Of a stretch of 64,000 bases of DNA, positions 34,153-43,026 are shown piece by piece (the stretch's first letter is position 1; each line of letters starts with the position of its first letter). The stretch is taken from positions 1-64,000 of the forward strand of contig NZ_ALAB01000010.1 in NCBI RefSeq assembly GCF_000280055.1, given 5' to 3'. Both the position numbers and the translations under genes were made by a program. The notes beneath the pieces were generated by a model. The model saw only the letters and a list, made by a program, of their open reading frames with translations, searched no databases and had not been told where the DNA came from. Source of the DNA: Alishewanella aestuarii B11 (GTDB lineage Bacteria > Pseudomonadota > Gammaproteobacteria > Enterobacterales > Alteromonadaceae).

Positions 34153-35159
34153 AACCCTTAAAGTCGGCCCAGCATTTTAGCCAGGAGCAGATAGCTGCAG
34201 TGGAAATCCCGAAAGCCCGTCAGCAGTTAGAACCTCAGCCGCTGTTACCGCTGGATGACATGGCGCCGCCAGAGCCTTCCGCCTCCAGCCGGTTCAGTGC
34301 GTTATGGCTGGCGGCACTGTGCGCGTTGCTGGCGTTAATCTCACTGGGGCTTTGGCAGTGGACAGCCTGGCTGACACAGCAATGGCAGCAAAGCCTGCTG
34401 GCCGGTACTCTGGTTAGCCTGTTTACCGGCGCTGTGCTGACCATCCTGCTGGTGCTGTGTTACCGCGAGTGGCGCTTGTGGCGGCAGCTGCAACGTAATC
34501 AGCAGTGGCAGCAACAGGCGCAGCGCATTGCGGCGAATGTGCAATTTGGAGAGGCCTTACCGCTTTGCGATGCCATTTTGCGCGCTTTGCCGCCGGATGC
34601 GCTGACGCAAACTGCAATAGCTGACTGGCGTGCTGCGATCAAGCCTGAACACAGCGATACCGAGATCCTGACCTTATTTGAGCAGCAACTGCTGCAACCC
34701 TTGGATCGGCAGGCGCAACAGCTGATCTGGCGCGGTGCCACCGACAGCAGTCTGGCTGTCGCGATCAGCCCGTTCGCGCTGGCGGATATGTTACTGGTGC
34801 TGTGGCGCAGCAGCCGGATGTTACGCCAGCTGGCCAGGCTCTACGGCGCACCTGTTGGCCAGTTGCGTAGTCTGGTATTAATCAAGCAGGCGATAGCAAC
34901 CTTACTTTGGGCCGGCAGCTCAGAATTGGCGCTCGACATGGCGGCGGATGTGTTAAGCAGTGAATTAACGGCAAAACTCTCTGCCCGGGCCGGGCAAGGC
35001 GTGGTTGCCGGTTTATTGGTGGCGCGGCTGGGCAATATCGCCATGATGCAATTACGGCCTTTACCCTTAGCGCAAAGTCAGAAAATTCAGCCCGCACAGC
35101 TGGCAAAAGCCCTGGTTGGACGTTTTAGCCCGGCTGAGCCGACTGCCAACAAAAGCTGA
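34149..35159 (+). CDS. ycjF: YcjF, TIGR01620-family inner membrane protein
   Basis: 336 residues with two adjacent transmembrane helices (SALWLAALCALLALISLGLW and LVSLFTGAVLTILLVLCY) after a cytoplasmic N-terminal segment, then a DUF697-like C-terminal domain with a further hydrophobic stretch (GQGVVAGLLVARLGNIAMM). Partner of YcjX in the Psp regulon; function not established. A 22-base direct duplication (CTGCCAACAAAAGCTGA and following bases at 35143 and 35169) spans its stop codon. Confidence 0.92.
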   Translation: MKPLKSAQHFSQEQIAAVEIPKARQQLEPQPLLPLDDMAPPEPSASSRFSALWLAALCALLALISLGLWQWTAWLTQQWQQSLLAGTLVSLFTGAVLTILLVLCYREWRLWRQLQRNQQWQQQAQRIAANVQFGEALPLCDAILRALPPDALTQTAIADWRAAIKPEHSDTEILTLFEQQLLQPLDRQAQQLIWRGATDSSLAVAISPFALADMLLVLWRSSRMLRQLARLYGAPVGQLRSLVLIKQAIATLLWAGSSELALDMAADVLSSELTAKLSARAGQGVVAGLLVARLGNIAMMQLRPLPLAQSQKIQPAQLAKALVGRFSPAEPTANKS

Positions 35160-35221
35160 TAGCGCCGTCTGCCAACAAAAGCTGACAGCGGGCACTGGTC
35201 AGAGTTTTTATTACTTCAGAC

Positions 35222-35250
35222 AGCAAGCCGTCTGGCTTGCTTCCCATTTT
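35222..35250 (+). terminator. Possible terminator after ycjF
   Basis: AGCAAGCC-GTCT-GGCTTGCT, a perfect 8-bp stem, but the following T run is broken (TCCCATTTT). Confidence 0.5.
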
Positions 35251-35302
35251 AGCGTTTTCTGTTAATGCTGAATAAAGTTGCAGTCATTAGCAGAACACCC
35301 TT

Positions 35303-36556
35303 ATGAAAAATAATAATAAACATGCTGAAACCCTGTGTATCCATGCCGGCAAAACCAAACAGCCGTATGGCGCGCTCAGTACACCGATTTACCAAACCTC
35401 GACCTTCGTGTTTGACAATGCCGAGCAGGGCGCAGCCCGTTTCGCCGGTGAGCAGGACGGTTATATTTATACCCGCTTAGGTAACCCGACTACCCGTGAG
35501 CTGGAGCTTAAGGTGGCAGCACTGGAAGGCATGGCAGATGCTGCAGCGACGGCGACCGGTATGGGCGCCGTGGCAGCCGCGACACTGGCGTTTTTACAGC
35601 AGGGTGATCACCTGATTGCCAGTAAAGCCATTTATGGCTGCAGTTTTGCGCTGTTTAGTCATCAGTTTGCCCGCTATGGTATTGAAGTCAGTTTTGTTGA
35701 TATGACCGACCATGCGGCGGTGGTGGCGGCCATTAAGCCTAATACCAAAATGCTGTTTGCCGAAACGCCGATTAACCCGCATTTGGTGGTATTGGATCTG
35801 GCTTTCTTATGTGGTCTGTGCCGGCAACATAATATCCTGTCGGTGATTGATAATACCTTCCTGACGCCACTGTTACAGCAGCCGGCGAAATTTGGCGCTG
35901 ATATTATTATCCATAGCGCGACTAAATATCTGAATGGCCATGGTGATGTAGTGGCCGGCATTATTGTCTCGGATGAAGAAAAAATCCGCACCATCAAATT
36001 GACCACGCTAAAAGATATGGGCGCCACTATCAGCCCACACGATGCCTGGCTGATTATCCGTGGTTTAAAAACGTTATCGGTACGGTTAGAGCGGCATTGC
36101 AGTAATGCGCAAAAGGTCGCCGAATATCTGGCGGCGCACCCGGCGGTAGCTGTGGTGCATTATCCGGGCCTGCCTGGTCATCCGGGCTATCGCTTCCTTG
36201 GTACGCAGATGCAGGCCGCAGGTGGCGTGCTGGCGTTTGAGCTCAACGCTAGTCTGGAGCAAAGCCGGGAGATGATTAACCGTTGCCGTTTGCTTAGTCT
36301 GGCAGTCAGTCTGGGCGATGCCGAGTCGTTAATTCAGCATCCGGCCTCGATGACCCATAGTCCCTATACTGCAGAAGAGCGGGCCGCCGCCGGGATCAGC
36401 GATGGCTTGATCCGGATCTCTGTCGGTCTGGAGCATGTTGACGATATTTTGGCCGATTTGGAGCAGGCACTGGCGCCGTTAACGCAACAAAGCACAAAAG
36501 TTAAGCCAAAGCTTGCGTTAAATCCAAAACAGGAACCGGAAAGCTGCTATAACTAA
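35303..36556 (+). CDS. megL: Methionine gamma-lyase
   Basis: A PLP enzyme of the Cys/Met metabolism family, 417 residues. The PLP lysine is Lys208 (SATKYLNGHGD). Cys113 in AIYGCSFALF matches the active-site Cys that marks methionine gamma-lyases among these enzymes, which supports this call over cystathionine lyases or synthases. The reaction splits methionine to methanethiol, ammonia and 2-oxobutyrate. The last 25 residues (KVKPKLALNPKQEPE) are an unusual extension. Monocistronic, followed by cheV after 32 bases. Substrate preference is inferred from the Cys. Confidence 0.85.
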   Translation: MKNNNKHAETLCIHAGKTKQPYGALSTPIYQTSTFVFDNAEQGAARFAGEQDGYIYTRLGNPTTRELELKVAALEGMADAAATATGMGAVAAATLAFLQQGDHLIASKAIYGCSFALFSHQFARYGIEVSFVDMTDHAAVVAAIKPNTKMLFAETPINPHLVVLDLAFLCGLCRQHNILSVIDNTFLTPLLQQPAKFGADIIIHSATKYLNGHGDVVAGIIVSDEEKIRTIKLTTLKDMGATISPHDAWLIIRGLKTLSVRLERHCSNAQKVAEYLAAHPAVAVVHYPGLPGHPGYRFLGTQMQAAGGVLAFELNASLEQSREMINRCRLLSLAVSLGDAESLIQHPASMTHSPYTAEERAAAGISDGLIRISVGLEHVDDILADLEQALAPLTQQSTKVKPKLALNPKQEPESCYN

Positions 36557-36588
36557 CATGAGTGTCAAGTTATTGCAGGGAAATATCG

Positions 36589-37524
36589 ATGAGCAATTTG
36601 CTGAATGCGGTAAATCAGCGTACCAATCTGGCCGGGCAGAATCGTTTCGAGTTGTTACTGTTCCGGCTCAATGGCCCGCAGCCTTTCGGAATTAATGTCT
36701 TTAAAGTACGAGAGGTCATTCAGTGCCCACAGTTGACTGAAATGCCTGGCTCGCATCCCTGTGTTAAAGGTATTGCGCATTTGCGGGGTGAACCGGTGAT
36801 GGTGCTGGACTTAGCCGAAGCGACCACCGGCAAGGGCATAGGTAAAACCGAAAATGCCTTTGTGATTGTTACCGAGTACAACCGCAGTGTGCAGGGGTTT
36901 CTGGTATCCAGTGTCGATAAGATCGTGAACATGACCTGGGAGCAAATTAAACCGCCACCACAAGGTGCTGGTAAATCACATTATCTGACTGCGGTTACTG
37001 AGATAGAAAATAAACTGGTGCAAATTATTGATGTTGAAAAAGTTTATGCTGAAATTATGCCCGTTGATGAAGAGGTTAGTGATGATACCAAGGCCAAATC
37101 GCAGGGTTTAGCCTTGGATAAAATCCTGGTACTGGTAGCGGACGACTCCGCTGTAGCGCGTAATCAGATCAAAAGAGCGCTGGACAGTATTCAGGTTAAA
37201 TCCGAGTTGGTTAAGGATGGTCAGGAAGCACTTGATTGGTTACGTAACAAAGCCAAAGAGTGGGGCGATGACGTCATCCGGCGCGTACCGCTGTTGATTT
37301 CAGACATAGAAATGCCACGGATGGATGGTTATACCCTGGCGGCAGAAATTAAAGCTGAGCCGGCACTGCGCCCGATCCATATTATTTTGCACTCTTCGTT
37401 AAGCGGTGTGTTCAACGAGGCGATGGTGAAAAAAGTCGGCGCCGATCAATTTATTGCCAAGTTTCACCCGGATGAATTATTGACTGCCGTCAATCATTGG
37501 TTAACAGCAAGTCAGCACGCTTAG
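36589..37524 (+). CDS. cheV: Chemotaxis coupling protein CheV
   Basis: A CheW-like domain (about residues 15-160: RFELLLFRLNGPQPFGINVFKVRE in pattern) fused to a receiver domain (about 180-305) with the phospho-acceptor Asp in LLISDIEMPRMDG, and Thr/Ser and Lys at the usual switch positions (LHSSLSG, AKFHPDEL). This is the CheV architecture: it couples chemoreceptors to CheA and may serve adaptation. I start at ATG 36589 with a GCAGGGA site; GTG 36562 is an alternative. No other chemotaxis genes lie near, so it is an orphan cheV. Confidence 0.93.
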   Translation: MSNLLNAVNQRTNLAGQNRFELLLFRLNGPQPFGINVFKVREVIQCPQLTEMPGSHPCVKGIAHLRGEPVMVLDLAEATTGKGIGKTENAFVIVTEYNRSVQGFLVSSVDKIVNMTWEQIKPPPQGAGKSHYLTAVTEIENKLVQIIDVEKVYAEIMPVDEEVSDDTKAKSQGLALDKILVLVADDSAVARNQIKRALDSIQVKSELVKDGQEALDWLRNKAKEWGDDVIRRVPLLISDIEMPRMDGYTLAAEIKAEPALRPIHIILHSSLSGVFNEAMVKKVGADQFIAKFHPDELLTAVNHWLTASQHA

Positions 37525-37573
37525 TCCTGCGGGGCTGCATTGCCCCCGTCATCACCGTGAAAAGCGATTAGGG

Positions 37574-37591
37574 TGTAATGCTTTTGTTACA
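37574..37591 (+). promoter_or_regulatory. TyrR-box-like site upstream of phhA
   Basis: TGTAATGCTTTTGTTACA fits the TyrR/PhhR box TGTAAA-N6-TTTACA, with the key G and C in place 14 bases apart. It is 145 bases upstream of phhA; tyrR itself is two genes downstream. Confidence 0.65.
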
Positions 37592-37735
37592 CTTTAGCCG
37601 TGGCTTTTTCCGGGACCAAAGATTAACACCGTCGTCACTATCGTCTAGTATCCGCTGCATCGGCTCCCTTTTATAAAAATCAAAATACTGAGCCAGCAGC
37701 CCTGTGCTGTTAACGATCAAGACAACAGGTAGTGT

Positions 37736-38536
37736 ATGACTAAGACCAGTAAATATGTGTCGCGCCAATCGGATGCCAACGGCATTATCCATTGGAGTGA
37801 CGAAGAAAATCAGATTTGGCACGAGTTGATCACCCGGCAGCTGGGTGTGATCGAAGGTAAAGCCTGTGATGAATATATGGCGGGGCTGCAACGCCTGAAT
37901 TTACCCACTGATCGCATTCCGCAATTGGAGGAAGTCAGTAAGGTATTGCGTGCAACCACTGGCTGGGAATGCGCTGAGGTGCCGGCATTGATTAGCTTTG
38001 ATCGCTTTTTTGAGTTGCTGGCCAATAAGCAATTTCCGGTAGCGACCTTTATCCGGAGCCGCGAAGAATTCGACTATCTGCAAGAGCCGGATATATTCCA
38101 TGAAATTTTTGGCCACTGCGCGATGTTAACCAACCCGGCCTTTGCAGAGTTTACCCATATTTATGGTCAGCTGGGTTTAGCGGCGAATAAGCAGGATCGG
38201 GTGTATCTGGCCAGACTGTACTGGTTTACCATTGAGTTCGGTTTGCTGCAAACGCCGGACGGGCTTCGCATTTACGGTGGCGGTATTCTGTCATCGCCGG
38301 GTGAAACCCGTTATGCGCTGCAATCCGAGCTGCCAGAGCGTAAGCCGTTTGATGCCTTGGATGTACTGCGTACACCGTACCGAATCGATATTATGCAGCC
38401 GATTTATTTTATGATTAACCGCATCGATGATCTGTTTGATATCGCCCATCTGGATCTGATGGCGCTGGTTGAACAGGCGCGCGCTCTGGGTTTACATGCC
38501 CCGAAATTCCCACCTAAAGAAAAGCAAGCAAGCTAG
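37736..38536 (+). CDS. phhA: Phenylalanine 4-hydroxylase
   Basis: Converts phenylalanine to tyrosine with tetrahydrobiopterin, oxygen and Fe(II). The iron ligands are His122, His127 ([10 protein letters not shown]) and Glu167 (WFTIEFGLL). 266 residues, the bacterial single-domain length, without the regulatory ACT domain of animal enzymes. It is followed after 10 bases by phhB, which recycles the pterin cofactor. A TyrR-box-like site precedes it, so aromatic amino acids probably induce it through TyrR. Confidence 0.96.
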   Translation: MTKTSKYVSRQSDANGIIHWSDEENQIWHELITRQLGVIEGKACDEYMAGLQRLNLPTDRIPQLEEVSKVLRATTGWECAEVPALISFDRFFELLANKQFPVATFIRSREEFDYLQEPDIFHEIFGHCAMLTNPAFAEFTHIYGQLGLAANKQDRVYLARLYWFTIEFGLLQTPDGLRIYGGGILSSPGETRYALQSELPERKPFDALDVLRTPYRIDIMQPIYFMINRIDDLFDIAHLDLMALVEQARALGLHAPKFPPKEKQAS

Positions 38537-38546
38537 GAAACCAAGC

Positions 38547-38888
38547 ATGACCGAATTAACTGCAATGAAATGTGAAGCCTGCCGTGCTGATGCACCAAAA
38601 GTATCAGAGGCCGAGTTGCCGGAATTAATGCGCCAGATCCCGGATTGGACGCCTGTGGTCCGTGACGGTATCTTACAGCTGGAACGCGAGTACAAATTTA
38701 AAAACTTCAAACAAGCCTGGGCCTTTCATAACAAAGTGGCCGAAATGGCGGAAGCAGAAGGCCATCATCCGGCGCTGCTGCTGGAGTGGGGCAAGCTGAC
38801 CGTAACCTGGTGGTCGCACTCGATCAAAGGCCTGCACAAGAATGATTTTATTTGTGCGGCTAAGACGGATGCGCTGCTGGCAGCCTAA
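38547..38888 (+). CDS. phhB: Pterin-4a-carbinolamine dehydratase
   Basis: Regenerates the pterin cofactor after phenylalanine hydroxylation by dehydrating 4a-hydroxytetrahydrobiopterin. The family pattern of FxFxxFxxAxxFxxxVAxxAExxxHHP is present ([20 protein letters not shown] then EGHHPAL), and WWSH near the C-terminus is conserved. 113 residues from ATG 38547 ([12 protein letters not shown]); the frame extends back into phhA. An N-terminal pair of Cys (CEAC) is present. Terminator follows. Confidence 0.95.
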   Translation: MTELTAMKCEACRADAPKVSEAELPELMRQIPDWTPVVRDGILQLEREYKFKNFKQAWAFHNKVAEMAEAEGHHPALLLEWGKLTVTWWSHSIKGLHKNDFICAAKTDALLAA

Positions 38889-38908
38889 GCCTACTGTCTT
38901 ATTGTAAC

Positions 38909-38932
38909 AGGACGCCCGGTGCGTCCTTTTTT
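38909..38932 (+). terminator. Intrinsic terminator after phhB
   Basis: AGGACGC-CCGGT-GCGTCCT followed by TTTTT. Confidence 0.88.
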
Positions 38933-39020
38933 GTTCATAATTCTTTACAAAAAAACTGGTCTGTCTGCTTTAATTTACCGTATGATGCAGCATCGGTCAG
39001 GCCAGAGGTGTAAGGCGGCT

Positions 39021-40583
39021 ATGCGTTTAGAAATACAGTGTCAAAATCGATTAGGGCTGGCGCAAGATGTCCTCAATGTGCTGGTTAGCTATCAGTTGGA
39101 TCTGCGCGGTATCGAAGTCGATCCGTCGTTAAACAAGATCTATGTGTCTTTCCCAACCGTGAATTTTGAGCAGTTTCAGGAATTGATGGCCAGGATGCGC
39201 CGCATCCAGGGTGTGGAGGATGTGAAAACTACCGCCTTTATGCCGTCTGAGCGTGAACATAACGAAGTGATGACGCTGCTGCGCACCTTGCCCGATGGTT
39301 TGATTGCCATTGACCTGAAAGCCAATGTTACTGTTATCAATGAGGCAGCATTAGAAGCCTTGTCGGTGAGCTACGACGCTATCATCGGTCAGTCATTACA
39401 AGGTATGGTGAAAGGCTTTAATTTCCAGCGTTGGCTGGAGGGCGAGGATGTACTGGCGCAAACCCGACGTTTAGAAATTCATGGCAAACGCTTTATCGCC
39501 GATATTTTGCCGGTATTGGTGCCGGATGAAACCGGCCAGGACATTTTAGCCGGAGCGGTAATTAACCTGAAATCGGAAAGCCGGCTCGGTCAGCATATGA
39601 TTGCCTTTAAAAAAGGCGATGCTGAGAGTTTTAACAGTATACAGGCCAGCAGCAATACCATGCGCAAGGTGGTACGGGAAGCGCGGCGCATGGCGCAGCT
39701 GGATGCCCCCATTTTAATCGTCGGCGAAACCGGTACCGGTAAAGAATTGTTAGCGCGGGCCTGTCATGCTGCTGGTGGCCGCAATGGCAAACCCTTTTTA
39801 ACGGTACCCTGTGCCTCGATGCCGGATAATGTGGCCGAGTCTGAGCTGTTTGGTTATGGACCTAATGCCTTCCCCGGCACCGCTGAGGGCAAGAAAGGGA
39901 TCTTTGAACAAGCCAATGGCGGCACGGTGTTTCTCGATGAAGTCGGTGAGATGTCACCGCAACTGCAAACCAAATTACTGCGCTTTTTGCAGGATGGCAG
40001 TTTCCGCCGGGTGGCAGAAGAAAAAGAAGTGCGGGTTGATGTGCGGGTGATCTGTACTACCCAGAAAGATTTGCCGGCGATGGTGCAGGAAGGCAAATTC
40101 CGTGAAGATCTGTTTTATCGTCTGAATGTGCTGACACTAAGCATACCGCCGCTACGTGAGCGCAAACAGGATGTCCTGCCGCTGGCGGAGTTCTTTATTG
40201 CCCGCTACGCGGCACGACTCGGGCGCAAAGCCCCGAAACTGACCGATAATTGCAGCCAGTTTTTGCAGCAGTATCCGTGGCCGGGAAATGTACGGCAGCT
40301 GGAAAACGCGCTGTATCGGGCCGTTACCCTGCTGGATGGTAATGAGCTGGAAAAGCAACATCTGCAGCTGCCAAGCTATACCAATGACTTTGGCTATCTG
40401 GAGCAGGATTTTGATGGCACCCTGGATGAAGCGGTAAAACGTTTTGAGGCCAATCTGCTACGTAAGCTGTTTCCGGCTTACCCCAGCTCACGGCAGCTGG
40501 CGAAAAAGCTCGGTTTAAGCCATACCGCTGTGGCGAATAAATTGCGGGACTATGGTATTAATCGCAAGACTGTAAAAATTTAA
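39021..40583 (+). CDS. tyrR: TyrR, aromatic amino acid-responsive regulator
   Basis: 520 residues from ATG 39021 (MRLEIQCQNRLG). Order: ACT domain (1-70), PAS domain (about 78-185), AAA+ domain (Walker A GETGTGKE; Walker B GGTVFLDEV) and a C-terminal helix-turn-helix (SSRQLAKKLGLSHTAVANKLRDYG in pattern). The sigma-54 contact loop GAFTGA is replaced by NAFPGT, as expected for TyrR, which works with sigma-70. Flanked by phhAB and hpd, whose upstream regions carry TyrR-box-like sites, so it is likely the local regulator of phenylalanine/tyrosine breakdown. Confidence 0.95.
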   Translation: MRLEIQCQNRLGLAQDVLNVLVSYQLDLRGIEVDPSLNKIYVSFPTVNFEQFQELMARMRRIQGVEDVKTTAFMPSEREHNEVMTLLRTLPDGLIAIDLKANVTVINEAALEALSVSYDAIIGQSLQGMVKGFNFQRWLEGEDVLAQTRRLEIHGKRFIADILPVLVPDETGQDILAGAVINLKSESRLGQHMIAFKKGDAESFNSIQASSNTMRKVVREARRMAQLDAPILIVGETGTGKELLARACHAAGGRNGKPFLTVPCASMPDNVAESELFGYGPNAFPGTAEGKKGIFEQANGGTVFLDEVGEMSPQLQTKLLRFLQDGSFRRVAEEKEVRVDVRVICTTQKDLPAMVQEGKFREDLFYRLNVLTLSIPPLRERKQDVLPLAEFFIARYAARLGRKAPKLTDNCSQFLQQYPWPGNVRQLENALYRAVTLLDGNELEKQHLQLPSYTNDFGYLEQDFDGTLDEAVKRFEANLLRKLFPAYPSSRQLAKKLGLSHTAVANKLRDYGINRKTVKI

Positions 40584-40616
40584 TTACGCTTTGTTTTGGC
40601 TTTTGTACGCCATTTT

Positions 40617-40645
40617 GGCCGTCGCTGCACAACGACGGCCTTTCC
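40617..40645 (+). terminator. Intrinsic terminator after tyrR
   Basis: GGCCGTCG-CTGCACAA-CGACGGCC followed by a short TTTCC. Confidence 0.65.
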
Positions 40646-40674
40646 ATTCATGTTGCTGCCGCTAAATTAGCCAC

Positions 40675-40692
40675 TGTATCACTAATTTTACA
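40675..40692 (+). promoter_or_regulatory. TyrR-box-like site upstream of hpd
   Basis: TGTATCACTAATTTTACA fits TGTAAA-N6-TTTACA with a perfect right half and the key G and C 14 bases apart. It lies 117 bases before the hpd start codon. Confidence 0.65.
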
Positions 40693-40808
40693 CTTGCCAG
40701 GCCAGCACCTGATATCGCAACAATAATGCCGCCTCTTCCTTTTTTTTGGCGCTACCGCATGATAGCGCTCAAGCGCATGGCGCCAATGATAAAGATAGGA
40801 GTAGACAC

Positions 40809-41882
40809 ATGACCGATATGATTAATCCACTGGGTACCGATGGTTTTGAATTTGTGGAATATACCGCAGCCGATGCCGAGGGTATTCAGAAGCTGAAAGA
40901 CTTATTCAGTTCACTCGGTTTTACTGAAGTGGCGAAACATCGCTCGAAAGAAGCCTGGTTGTATAAGCAGGGCGATATCAATTTTATTATCAATGCCGAA
41001 CCGAATTCACAGGCGGAAGAATTCGCCCGTAAACACGGCCCGTCAGTCTGTGCAATGGCATTTCGGGTAAAAGATGCGGCGGCGGCACTGAAACATGCTT
41101 TAGCTAACGGTGCCAAAGAATATAAAAATCAGATTGGCCCGATGGAGCTGAATATTCCGGCCGTGTATGGCATCGGCAGTAGCCTGCTGTACTTTGTTGA
41201 TCGCTATGGTGCCAGCTCAGTTTATGATATTGACTTCAAATATTATGATAACTGGCAGGTCGAGATGGCCAAACATGGCGTGGGTCTGGAGGTGCTGGAC
41301 CACTTAACGCATAACGTGATGCGCGGCAATATGAACCTGTGGGCCGGTTTCTATGAGAAGATCGGTAACTTCCGTGAAATCCGCTACTTTGATATTGAAG
41401 GCAAGCTGACCGGCCTGGTATCTCGGGCGATGACTGCACCTTGTGGCAAGATCCGCATTCCAATTAACGAATCCTCTGATGATAAGTCACAGATTGAAGA
41501 ATTTATCCGCGAATACAAAGGTGAGGGTATTCAGCATATCGCCCTGACTACCGATGATATCTATCAGACGGTACGTACCTTACGTGAGCGCGGCATGGAC
41601 TTTATGCCAACGCCGGATACCTACTATGCCAAGGTCAATGAGCGGGTTGAAGGCCATACTGAAGATCTGGAACAGTTAAAAGAACTGCGTATTTTGATTG
41701 ACGGCGCACCGATGAAAGACGGTATTTTGTTGCAGATCTTTACCAAGACGGTCATTGGCCCGGTGTTTTTCGAGATTATTCAGCGTAAAGGCAACGAAGG
41801 CTTTGGCGAAGGTAACTTTAAAGCCTTGTTCGAGTCGATCGAAGAAGATCAGATCCAGCGCGGAGTGCTAAGCAATGCGTAA
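40809..41882 (+). CDS. hpd: 4-Hydroxyphenylpyruvate dioxygenase
   Basis: Fe(II) enzyme turning 4-hydroxyphenylpyruvate into homogentisate. It has two vicinal-oxygen-chelate domains; the iron ligands are the His in LDHLTHNV, the His in GIQHIALTTDD and the Glu in VFFEIIQRKG. 357 residues from ATG 40809; the frame extends upstream but MTDMINPLGTDGFEFVEY is the expected N-terminus. First gene of hpd-hmgA-fah-maiA; it overlaps hmgA by 8 bases. Accumulated homogentisate can yield brown pyomelanin. Confidence 0.96.
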   Translation: MTDMINPLGTDGFEFVEYTAADAEGIQKLKDLFSSLGFTEVAKHRSKEAWLYKQGDINFIINAEPNSQAEEFARKHGPSVCAMAFRVKDAAAALKHALANGAKEYKNQIGPMELNIPAVYGIGSSLLYFVDRYGASSVYDIDFKYYDNWQVEMAKHGVGLEVLDHLTHNVMRGNMNLWAGFYEKIGNFREIRYFDIEGKLTGLVSRAMTAPCGKIRIPINESSDDKSQIEEFIREYKGEGIQHIALTTDDIYQTVRTLRERGMDFMPTPDTYYAKVNERVEGHTEDLEQLKELRILIDGAPMKDGILLQIFTKTVIGPVFFEIIQRKGNEGFGEGNFKALFESIEEDQIQRGVLSNA

Positions 41883-43005
41883 ATGGGCGTCCTTTCCATT
41901 AAAAGAAGGTGATGTATCACGTCAGGCGCATGCCGATTTACCCGAGCAAGCGATTTACGAGCGCGAAACCGGCCGTAGTGGCTTTTTCGGCCCGGCTACA
42001 CACTTCCATCACCGCCATGCACCAACCGGTTGGAGTGACTGGCAGGGCCCATTACGGCCTCGCTTGTTTGATTTTAACAACCTGGAAGTGAGTACCGACT
42101 CACCCTGGGCAGTCCCTTTGCTGCTACATAATGCGCATTGTAAATTCCGCACCTGGCGCTTGAGCGATAAGATGACCCGGCTGGTGCGTAATGCTGATGG
42201 CGATGAATTATTGTTTATCCATGAGGGCAGTGCCGAGCTGTATTGCGATTATGGTCATCTGACCCTGCGCGATGGCGACTATGTAGTCATTCCACGCTCC
42301 ACCATGTGGCGGTTAGAGCCGCTAGAGCCGTTGTATGTGGTGCTGATTGAGGCCACTAACGACAGCTATCAGTTGCCGGAAAAAGGCCTGGTTGGCAATC
42401 ATGCGATCTTTGATCCGGCGATGCTGGATACCCCGAAAATCGATGCTGCCTTCAAAGCTCAGTACAGTGAAGAGAGCTGGCAGGTTGAGGTAAAACGCCA
42501 TGGCCAGGTGTCAGTGATTACTTACCCCTATAATCCACTGGATGCCATTGGCTGGCATGGTGATTTAGCCGTGATGCGGATTAACTGGCGAGATATCCGG
42601 CCCTTAATGAGCCACCGCTATCATTTACCGCCATCAGCTCATACGACTTTTGTCGCGCAGCGCTTTGTGGTCTGTACCTTTGTACCCCGGCCAATTGAAA
42701 GCGACCCGGGCGCCTTAAAGGTGCCGTTTTATCACAATAATGATGATTACGATGAAGTGCTGTTCTATCATGCCGGCGATTTCTTCAGTCGCGATAATAT
42801 CGAAAAAGGCATGGTCACCTTCCATCCGGCCGGTTTCACCCATGGTCCGCATCCGAAAGCCTTTCAGGCGGGTTTAGAGTACCGGAAAAAGTTTACCGAT
42901 GAAGTTGCAGTGATGCTGGATACCCGGGATGCGCTGGAAGTCGGTGAGGCGGCCTTGGCTACCGAAAACCCGGAATATGTGAATAGCTGGAAAGTTAAAG
43001 CCTGA
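41875..43005 (+). CDS. hmgA: Homogentisate 1,2-dioxygenase
   Basis: Opens the ring of homogentisate to maleylacetoacetate. It is a cupin-fold protein of 376 residues, the shorter form found in marine gammaproteobacteria, compared with about 430-445 in the classical enzymes. The metal region is VTFHPAGFTHGPHPKAF near residues 320-335, with an acidic residue in FYHNNDDYDEVLFY as a further ligand candidate. ATG overlaps hpd by 8 bases. Identity rests on both family resemblance and its position between hpd and the fumarylacetoacetase gene. Confidence 0.92.
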   Translation: MRKWASFPLKEGDVSRQAHADLPEQAIYERETGRSGFFGPATHFHHRHAPTGWSDWQGPLRPRLFDFNNLEVSTDSPWAVPLLLHNAHCKFRTWRLSDKMTRLVRNADGDELLFIHEGSAELYCDYGHLTLRDGDYVVIPRSTMWRLEPLEPLYVVLIEATNDSYQLPEKGLVGNHAIFDPAMLDTPKIDAAFKAQYSEESWQVEVKRHGQVSVITYPYNPLDAIGWHGDLAVMRINWRDIRPLMSHRYHLPPSAHTTFVAQRFVVCTFVPRPIESDPGALKVPFYHNNDDYDEVLFYHAGDFFSRDNIEKGMVTFHPAGFTHGPHPKAFQAGLEYRKKFTDEVAVMLDTRDALEVGEAALATENPEYVNSWKVKA

Positions 43006-43026
43006 GCGCTCAGTTAAGGAATTGAG

